Below, in pieces: positions 18,951-26,709 of a stretch of 64,000 nt of DNA. The stretch covers positions 2,046,001 through 2,110,000 of the forward strand of contig CM035308.1 in assembly GCA_002900995.3 (NCBI GenBank), given 5' to 3'. Each line of letters starts with the position of its first letter. Position 1 is the first letter of the stretch. The position numbers were made by a program, and so were the translations under genes. The notes under the pieces are model-generated. The model saw nothing but the letters and a program-made list of their open reading frames with translations. It was not told the origin of the DNA and searched no databases. The stretch comes from Ganoderma boninense (taxonomy: Eukaryota; Basidiomycota; Agaricomycetes; Polyporales; Polyporaceae).

Positions 18951-19580
18951 GGTCAACAGCCGCATCTATGTCGCTCCTAGTCCTAAGGTACGCAAACGTA
19001 TCAGCAGCTATTCACGACTTTGACGGCACTCCATAGACCATCAATCACAACTTACGATCGCGCCTATACTCGTCCTCCGATACCAAAGCCCGATCGGTTG
19101 GCGTGATAACGCGCTGTGCCGGACAGCTCCGCTTTCCCTTCGTGGAGAGCGTGGTTGGTAACACGCCGTTGCAACCCTACGTCCACGATTGTGTCGTAAC
19201 CGTTGTCGACGGGACGCGTCTTCATCGCTACATTGTGTTCTTCAAGAGACACCGAGCTCTTCCCTCCAACACGGTTATCTCTCGCCTCTGTTACCCACTC
19301 ACCTTTCGGGGAGACATCGTCGTGATGCGCATTGGTTCGAGGCACGGGCACGTTGTCAATATGCGTCCTGGAGATGCAGTTGTCGCAAATTTCGTTATTT
19401 CCGAGTGAGTATGCTACTAACACAACACGACGCACGGGTCGCAGTGCTTACCTTCGCCCTAGATTTGTCTCGAAGGTGAATGCGACTGCCACGTCGCGGA
19501 CCGTCCCGCGGACTATGACGATGGAGATCGTTCAAGGAGTCCCGTCGACGAGGAGGAGCAGAAGGAGTCAGGGCGAGTAA
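18951..19580 (+). CDS. Small lineage-specific hypothetical protein
   Basis: Three exons joined in phase: MVNSRIYVAPSPK, then TINHNLRSRLYSSSDTKARS and onward to VVANFVIS, then EFVSKVNATATSRTV to the end SRRSQGE (about 150 aa). Introns are 50-60 nt GT-AG. The middle exon is rich in beta-type segments (HDCVVTVVDGTRLHRYIVFF, RGDIVVMRIGSRHGHVVNMR, PGDAVVANFVIS), suggesting a small all-beta domain such as an OB or SH3-like barrel; that is inference. No signal peptide is seen. I do not recognise a named family. The stop codon lies inside a copy of the 17-nt motif: GCGAGTAATAACTC supplies Glu-stop-stop. The promoter is CT-rich. Confidence 0.55.
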
Positions 19581-20054
19581 TAACTCTGCCCTAATAGGTT
19601 CTGGATTGGGACGAGGGATTGGGGAGGTAGTCGTCGGTGAGAGAACGAAGGTTTCGTGGGCGTGCAAGTGGCTGTGTTGCTGTGGCTGATCGGTTGTCTG
19701 TGACGAGCTTATCAGTCAATATCAATGATGACTTCATAGTTCTGTGGACGATCGGGCCAAAGCCTACAGTTCAGGCATGTCTGTGCACCGTTCCGGGCTA
19801 TGAATTGTTTCGAACATGCGTCTCGCTCGCCCCGCAGGTATGGAACCAATGTACATGTAAGTAAGATGATAACATTCACAACAACACCAGGGCCTGAGCG
19901 CTGCTGAACCGATTTATAATCAGACTTGGCTGCTGAAGTGCTATGCATTTGAGTACTTACCGGGCATTAGTCGTCTTGAAGATGCCGTGATCGTAACTTC
20001 TTGCCGCCCTTCCTCTTGTGAGGCTGCGTAGCTACAGCTTCGTGAGCGTGCTTC

Positions 20055-20154
20055 NNNNNNNNNNNNNNNNNNNNNNNNNNNNNNNNNNNNNNNNNNNNNN
20101 NNNNNNNNNNNNNNNNNNNNNNNNNNNNNNNNNNNNNNNNNNNNNNNNNNNNNN
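20055..20154. other. Assembly gap (100 N)
   Basis: Exactly 100 N; true size unknown. Confidence 0.98.
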
Positions 20155-20862
20155 TCACATTACCCAGTCCTGGCCCCAACTTTCTCGCCCAGAAGACCTT
20201 TTCAACAAGGGCGCCCTCCTCCTCCTCCTCCTTCCTTTCCTCCACCACCATCTCCTCACTCCAGTTCATCCCCCTCACCCACAACATCAACCATGCTTCC
20301 TTTTGTCATTCAAGAGACCATCAAGTACATGGTATGTCCTCTCCCTGTGTTTGCTATGACTATTGTTTAGTTCTGACCCTACTACAGCCTATTATGGCCT
20401 TCCTGGGCCTAAAGGCCGGGCGTGACCATGCGCGTCGCTCTTCCTCCCCTCCAAGTACCTTTTTGCTCGATCGCGCCGCCGCCCGTACTCCCGCTGACCC
20501 GTCTACAGCCCGGGGAAGCTTTCGGCTCCTGCGTCGCCGCGTTCTGGCACGCCGGTCGAGGCGAAGAACGCGACCAACACGGGCGCGCGCGGGCGCCGCC
20601 TAGGGCAACTGGCGCGAACTCGGCGGGCACTCAGCGGGCGGTCGTCGCGTCGAGAGCGGGCGCAGTATTCTTTCTTGTGGAGAACTTCATATGTCGACGA
20701 ATGTTTTGTAACGCGTGAAACTTGAAATTGTAATCGGACGAAAATGTTTTCGAGAACTTTGCGTGATTTCTGACGTTTTCCCGGCCTCGAAACTCGATAT
20801 TTCATTGACTTCTAAACTTTCAGCCAAACCTGAAGTTCTCCATGACGTATGGCGTACCGTAG

Positions 20863-20885
20863 AATGTGACGTAGAACGTCACATT
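20863..20885. repeat. Perfect 10-bp inverted repeat with CRE-like core
   Basis: AATGTGACGT, AGA, ACGTCACATT. Each arm carries TGACG, the half-site of bZIP/ATF-CREB factors. It lies in a gene-poor stretch. Confidence 0.7.
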
Positions 20886-21235
20886 GTAACGCGATCGGAA
20901 CGCAGGCCGAAACGGCGCGTTATCGCGGGCGTTCTGGGCAATGTATAAATTTCTATTTCTATCTACGGGAAGATCTCGCGCAAAAGGTGACATTTTACAT
21001 TATCGTTTTTCATTCCGTTCTCATCCCCCTCGAATTTTGTAAATCCCCGCGTGTCAAAGGGCGCGGATCCGCGGGGGACGCGCCCGCGCGTAGCCGCTCA
21101 TCACTTCTCGGTCACGTGACTCTCAAACCCCGAACGGGACTCAGGCCTACTCAGGCTCGGACAACCTTGCCAAGTAGGTCACTGAGGGGTGTCGTAACAC
21201 CTTCCTACGTGGTTAACGGATAACGTCACTCTGCT

Positions 21236-21947
21236 TCAATGACTTTTGTACGTTTTCCTTAGGGCCTTGTGCACCTTGGACTCATGTTCACTCGCAACAA
21301 ACCGCCTTCGCCGCTCCCCCATGAGTCTGTGTTGAACTGATTTCAGAAAAAGTCTTTGGATACAAACGGCGAAGACATCCGTGGGCCATTGATAGACTTC
21401 ACTGGTACCACTACATACTGAACCTGTTCGAGCAAACGTGATGAAATGTGGTCCCCAGCTATTCAGCGTCAAACAATTCAACCCCTTCTGGCATCTGCAG
21501 GGTGCGTGTCCGCGTTCAACTTCCAGGCGAGGACCTCATCTAAGTAGGTCCAGAAGGAGAAGAGCGTGTCGTTCTCGAGCTCCACTTGGAACTCCGTCGT
21601 TGCTTCTGGGCACGTCGAATACCGGCACGGCAGACACAGGGAGCGAGATTGAAGAGCGGTGTAGAGGAAGAGCCCACGGCGACCTCGACCCGCGGAGAAC
21701 TTGCAGCCACATTGTTGAAGACGTTCCCGGCCCGGCGGTGAGGGCACAGCCTCTCGGGGAGCATAAGCGCCAAAGATCCTGGCTTGGTTTCCTGCCAGTG
21801 CCTGCACTGTGCACAGGTCATCGGGGGATATCCGTCACCCCCACAATGCTCACCCCACTGTAAACGCAGGCCGTCCTCCCAGCACAAGCTAAGGCAGCAG
21901 TGAATCTGGGCTGAAGTCTTGTAGAAATTGGCTTGGTCGATGATCAT
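21236..21947 (-). CDS. Possible unrecognised or decayed gene
   Basis: Three minus-strand open segments in different frames look protein-like. One starts MIIDQANFYKTSAQIHCCLS and has several Cys. One contains LCLPCRYSTCPEATTEFQVE and LFSFWTYLDEVLAWKL. The last ends FVASEHESKVHKALRKTYKS then H and stop at 21236. They could be exons of one gene, or frame-shifted remnants. I could not build a full splice chain with certainty and recognise no domain. Confidence 0.28.
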
Positions 21948-22606
21948 TGCAAAGTACGAGCCTCACTGCCACTGGCAGCCGGTGCAGTATCTCACTACGA
22001 CTCTTTCCTATGGACTGTTCTCTTCCCCGCCGTGCCAGGATTACGATATCGGACCATAGTACGTAGGGCATCCATTCCTCGATGGGAACAAACGAACGGC
22101 CGAGTTGGCAGTGCGATCCGACGCGTACTGGGTCCTTCTACTGGCTGGCCTACCTTCTAGTCAAATGTCTGCGTACACATGGTCTACCTCGTCTTCTATG
22201 TAGATGGCTGCGAGGATGATCAAAGCCTATTCGACATCGCTGACCGGCATGTCAACCCGGCTGCAGGACAGCTCGACGCCCAATGGCTGGCTGGCGAAGA
22301 GTCCGCTGTCAATGTTCGATAGAGTGGAACACAACCCGGAATAAAACATGGTTTTTTGACGTATAGTCAGAGGCATTTTAGCAAAACATGATAACTAGAC
22401 TATGAGGTCTCGCGCAGGAGAGCCGATCTACACTAAACATAAACAACGTCCGTGAAATATCCAATGTGAGTACGCACGAAGCATCAGTACCGTTTTAGCG
22501 TTAAACAGAGTCCGAATAGTGTCCTATTATAACGGAGGAGAGAGTCTGCAAATACGCTGTCCATGAGCGACGAGTCCGAGGGCGTCCAATTTCGGAACGG
22601 CAACGA

Positions 22607-23264
22607 TTAGGAAGAGCCGGCAGTGGCATTATATACGATAGGCACGGAGGTAAGGCTGAACTTCGTCCCCACGGGACCCTGCAACGCAACACATGTCAGC
22701 ATCACGCTCCACTCTTCCCGCAGGAATCCAAACACCGCCCGACAACCGTGTGTTCCGGCACATGGATGCCTGGCGTGCACGGCGGTTGAGGCGAGCAAGG
22801 TCAAGGGCACACGGAAGAAGAGGGAGAACACTCACAGTGGAGTCGCACCCGTCCCACTCCTCGATGACCGCGATTTGCCACGTCTTGTCGCTCGCGCTCT
22901 GCGGCGACGCCCACCCGCCGAGCGACTGCGAGAAGTTCGGCATCGTGAGCTGTGGCGGGGCGGGGTTCTTGGGGTACGGCACCGCGGGGTAGTTGGGCGC
23001 GTCGAACCGGCCGAAGAAGTACCCGCTCATGAAAACGTCCGACGGCGCGAACGACGTGGGGGTGTCCGTGACGAGGAAGACCGAGTACGCGTACGAGGAC
23101 GTGCAGTAGTCGCCGCGAATCTCGTACGAGAAGTTGAACGCGGAGCCCGGGGCGATGTGAGTGCCTGGGTGCGGGAGGGTGATGTCGCCCTTGCCGGCGA
23201 GCGTGGGGGCCGCGAGGGCAAAGGCCGTGAGAGCGGTGGTGAGGACGGAGGTAAGGAATTTCAT
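22607..23264 (-). CDS. Small secreted protein, uncharacterised
   Basis: Two exons. Exon 1 begins with a classic signal peptide, MKFLTSVLTTALTAFALAAP (cleavage probably after TLA). The mature part is GKGDITLPHPGTHIAPGSAF, SYEIRGDYCTSSYAYSVFLV, SGYFFGRFDAPNYPAVPYPK and IAVIEEWDGCDST. A GTGAGTG donor leads to a second exon, GPVGTKFSLTSVPIVYNATA, ending GSS. Total about 170 aa, with two Cys in the mature protein. This matches a recurrent family of basidiomycete secreted proteins with a beta-rich pattern and no known activity. Domain wording such as PHPGTHIAPG and GYFFGRF is characteristic within that family. The gene stands alone, with a TATA box upstream, which fits regulated expression. Confidence 0.8.
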
Positions 23265-23398
23265 GATTCTCGTGGGAAGTTGAAGGGGTGGGTCGTAAAG
23301 ATTTGGAGGCCCTGGAGGGGGGAGAGAGTTTTTGCGGGATAGGGAGGTATGGGGGAAGACCGTTACGGTAGGGAGAAGGGTGCAGATATCGCCACGAC

Positions 23399-23404
23399 TT
23401 TATA
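23399..23404 (-). promoter_or_regulatory. TATA box of the small secreted protein gene
   Basis: TATAAA on the minus strand, about 135 nt upstream of the ATG at 23264. Confidence 0.45.
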
Positions 23405-23642
23405 GGCCTTACCGCCCTCCAACCAGGGCCGAGACGAGATGTTCGCGCTCGTTCGCGGGGCATCTGCATCTTTCAGTCACGCGCCGAAGATCCCACTGCA
23501 ACCTAAACGGAAGAAACCCACGGGCACATGGTGTCAGGAATCTGGCATCGCCGCAGACCAGACCAGGGCCCGCATGAACGGAGCGCTACGGCCGACTGAG
23601 GAGGCACTGTATTTTTATATTGAAGGAGTTTGTGTGCAGGTA

Positions 23643-23668
23643 CATAACCGGAGCTAACTCCGGTTATG
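23643..23668. repeat. Perfect 11-bp inverted repeat
   Basis: CATAACCGGAG, CTAA, CTCCGGTTATG: 11-bp arms around a 4-nt loop in intergenic DNA. There is no T run, so it is not a bacterial-type terminator. Possible palindromic binding site or hairpin. Confidence 0.75.
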
Positions 23669-24280
23669 CCCTTCGAGCTCGCTCAAAACACGAAAGCACA
23701 TGCTTACCGTACATAATGTGGATTATACATTGCGTGGTCTGCCCGCGGGCCGCGATAGTTGCTTGACCACTGAGCCAATGGGCTTATGGTATTGTCCCCC
23801 GGGGCGAATGAGAAGTGTACGGATCACTTCGATATTCCCGTGGCTTGCCGATTTCAAAAGTTGCACCGCAGCATAGAACGCGAATTCGTTCAAAACCCGA
23901 TGGCGACCGGATCCTGAAAAAGTTTTGCAACAGGAATGACGGGCCACTGTGCCTACCTGCCATCTCCTCCGCCGATGTCAACATCCGTGTATCATGTCGT
24001 TGCACGAGTTGTTTGTTGGGCACGAAGTATGATCAGATTGGGCGGACTTAGGGCGTTCAGCGGCAGGAATACTCACCTCCCATCGTGATCATGTCGGCTT
24101 AACTTGCTTCCCGAAGGGCGGCGGCGCATTTCCAGTCTCACGTTCAGGGCTTCTGGGCTCAACTCTGCCCGCTGACGCAAGGCCACGAGGTGTGTGTCCG
24201 ACAAAAGCAGCGAAAATGCGAGAATGCGAAGGGCGGCGGAGGAGACGTTGATGCACGTTGAAAGATGTGCGATGCAAGAG

Positions 24281-24502
24281 CTTACAGCTGTTTTCATAAC
24301 GATAGGCCCCTCGGCGGCTTTTTACACACACGGGCGGACGTCGAATTCGGTGATCCGAGGGGTCCCACCCCTTCGCTGATTCAATATTACAACCTCAGCT
24401 GTCTTCTCCTTTGATGCGGCCCCTTCGGTGTCTGAACTTGCAAGGTCCGCCCGTGTGTGTAAAAAGCCGCCGAGGGGCCTATCGTTATGAAAACAGCTGT
24501 AA
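24281..24502. mobile_element. Foldback MITE with 58-bp terminal inverted repeats
   Basis: TTACAGCTGTTTTCATAACG (24281-24300) and the following 38 bases are repeated as an exact reverse complement at 24445-24502. The 58-bp arms flank about 106 bp of unrelated sequence. Taking TA as the target duplication (24282-24283 and 24500-24501), the element is 216 bp and begins CAGCTGTTTT, consistent with a Tc1/mariner-type MITE. There is no coding capacity. It starts 59 bp downstream of the RPT5 stop codon, so it probably lies in the RPT5 3' UTR or terminator region. Confidence 0.8.
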
Positions 24503-24560
24503 AGACAATACATTGCGATGCGTGTCCACAGGCCGAGATGCGAAAGGGGAAATACAGGCA

Positions 24561-26322
24561 CTACGTGAAATAATTGAGGGAGTTCTTCTTCTTGCTCTGG
24601 ACTGCAGGATGCGATCGAAATGCGGATCAGAACGCGCAGAAAGACGCAACGAGGCGCTGTGGAAGCGACGAGGCTCACCTTCGGCGATACCGCTGAGGAA
24701 GTGCTCGTGGCTCAGCTTTGTGGCACCTTCCCGTAGCGCGATCATACCAGCCTCCACGCAAACCGCCTTCAGCTGAGCACCATTGAATTCGTCCGTGCTC
24801 CGCGCAAGCTCCTCGAAGTTGACGCCCGACGAAACGGCCATCTTTCTCGAGTGAATTTCGAGAATACGAGCGCGGGCAGTCTCGTTCGGTAAGGGGAATT
24901 CGATTTTCCTGTCGAGACGACCGGACCGGAGCAAGGCAGGGTCAAGAATATCAATGCGGTTCGTCGCCGCGATGACCTGCGGGGTAATCGCTTGTGAATA
25001 CACGGAGAACGATGAAATGAATTTCGCGTACCTTGATCCGTTCGTCGCTGCTGAAACCATCCAGCTGGTTCAGAAGTTCGAGCATCGTGCGTTGCACCTC
25101 GCGGTCACCGCTCTTCTCGGAATCGAAACGCTTAGTACCGATGGCGTCCAACTCGTCAATGAAGATAATAGCGGGCGCCTTCTCCTTCGCGAGCTCGAAC
25201 GCGTCCCGAACTAACTTCGCACCGTCACCAATGAACATCTGCACTAGTGAGGGACCGGCAAGCTTCAAGTAACAGGCATTGGTTTGAGCGGCACATGCTC
25301 GCGCCATGAGAGTCTTTCCAGTACCTGGGAACAGATAAGCTCCATCCGTGGGGTGCCTGGCCTGAACTGCACATACCTGGTGGCCCGTACATCAAGCAAC
25401 CCTTCGGCGGCTTGATACCAAGCGTCTTGAACTTGTCCGCCTGCTCCATAGGCAAGACGATGGCCTCTACCAGTTCCTCGATCTGCTTCTCCAGACCACC
25501 AATATCTGTGTAAGTCTCCGTTGGTCGCTCGTCAACTTCCATTGCCTTTACACGAGAGTCGAATTCTGCGGGGAGGGTGTCTAGGACAAGGTACGAGTCC
25601 TTGTTGACACCGACAAGGTCGCCAGGTTTGAGCTTCTCAGCAGGAACAAGACCGATGAGAGGGAGGAAGACGGTTTGTCGTGTTGAGGTCTTAATGACGG
25701 CGCACTTGCCCTTGCGCATTGAGTCCAAATCACGATTTGCACCGTCCTCCTCGCCTTCCGGGTCGACATCTAGAATCTGGGGGAAGTCAGGAGACTTGTT
25801 CTTGAGAGAAGAGACGAAAGAGCTGGCTGTAGACGCCACAATCCATGGGATACGAGGAAGCTCCCACAGCCTCGGAGGCGAGACGGGTTCGTCCACGGCG
25901 ACGGAAGAGATGCTCACCTCTACGACATTGCCGACGAGATAGGGGAGGACCTTGTTCTGCTTAATCTTCTCACCATTCTCGCGAATCTTCTCCTTCATGA
26001 CATTCTGTTCATGCTGCAAACGGAGGGTCTCGGAACGCATCACCTGGATGCTGCTTAGTGTCAAGTCAGTGGGCGTAGACTAAGGTAGAGAGCGTGCCTT
26101 GAGGTCGTTGTCGATCAGCCGTATCCTGGTAAATATCTCGTCTGTTGAGAGGCCCATGATGTCCTCTGGGATGTCCTCCCAGGTCTCCTCTGCTGGTTTG
26201 TCGGGAGCGGTGTCCATTGCAGCATCCTGGGCGGCGGAAGGTGGAGCAGGCGAGGAAGAAGGGGCGGTGTCTGGCTTGTTAGAGGTGTTGCTGGGTGCGT
26301 TCGGAGGTTGTGGTGAAGACAT
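24561..26322 (-). CDS. RPT5: 26S proteasome regulatory ATPase RPT5 (PSMC3)
   Basis: The protein starts [20 protein letters not shown] and has a Pro/Ser-rich N-terminus. A coiled coil ([20 protein letters not shown]), the OB domain ([36 protein letters not shown]) and the AAA module follow. The AAA module has [20 protein letters not shown], Walker A GPPGTGKT formed across an intron, Walker [13 protein letters not shown], second region of homology [20 protein letters not shown], and the C-terminal helical domain to [12 protein letters not shown]. The last exon adds [13 protein letters not shown]. Rpt5 is one of six ATPases that unfold substrates and open the 20S gate. With all introns removed, length is about 460 aa, usual for the family. 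Two introns are unusual: about 26097-26044 is GC-AG, and 25917-25777 (141 nt) is a multiple of three with no stop. A MITE lies just downstream. Confidence 0.95.
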
Positions 26323-26709
26323 GGCTAGGCAGTGGGAGATAGTGAGAGAGAGGAGAGCAATGCGCGTCGCCTCTCGCTTTGCTCAGCACCTCTCGCGCGT
26401 ACGCGTCCCCGTGACGAGGTGTCACGCGTCGCAGTCACGCCATGTCACGCGGCGCACCGAACGAAAGGCCAGAAATAGTGGTGGGACCTGAGGCGGACCA
26501 TATGGCCAGCGTCGAGGGCCCCGGGAGTGTCAGTGCCAGTGATGTCGAGGGCTGCTTTGGTCTTGTGTCGACTGATGTGAGATCACGCTGGTCTCAGCCA
26601 TTGCATCTGCCGTCTGCCCGTTCACGACCTCTTCCACGATCGATATCCTCCACGGTCCCCTGATCTCACTCTTCTCGCTTGAAAACGCCCTCGAGGCCCA
26701 TTCCCCACG
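26323..26709. promoter_or_regulatory. Divergent promoter region, RPT5 / DPP5
   Basis: 387 bp between divergent start codons. No TATA box is obvious. I cannot point to a PACE-type proteasome element. Confidence 0.4.

Larger units (their letters stand above)
11691..19589. repeat. Dispersed 17-nt interrupted palindrome (GCGAGTAATAACTCAGC), five copies
   Basis: Copies: 11691-11707, 11838-11854 and 11985-12001 (identical, in the tandem array), 15400-15416 (opposite orientation, one mismatch) and 19573-19589 (same orientation, one mismatch). GAGT and ACTC form the arms around a 4-nt A/T centre. The copies bracket the kinase-like gene in inverted orientation and end the small gene at 19580. Confidence 0.6.
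19581..22606. other. Gene-poor region with scaffold gap
   Basis: No confident gene apart from the low-confidence candidate at 21236-21947. It includes the second gap, a short possible exon (ATG at 20293, MLPFVIQETIKYM with a GTATGT donor), AT-richer stretches at about 20690-21010, a 10-bp-arm inverted repeat (20863-20885) and a CGCGGATCCGCG palindrome (21062-21073). Confidence 0.4.
23265..24280. other. Intergenic region, secreted-protein promoter to MITE
   Basis: No gene seen. It holds the secreted-protein promoter and a perfect 11-bp-arm hairpin at 23643-23668. Confidence 0.4.

Noticed and set aside
19334..19347. tRNA B-box-like GGTTCGAGG
   Set aside because: Lies within a coding exon and has no matching A box or cloverleaf arms.
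21236..21947. KDZ-transposase CxC cysteine domain
   Set aside because: Cys spacing does not follow the CxC/C-x2-C pattern and no catalytic core is nearby.
22623..23342. 239-codon plus frame antisense to the secreted-protein gene
   Set aside because: Arg/Glu-rich shadow; the minus strand has a signal peptide, splice sites and family motifs.
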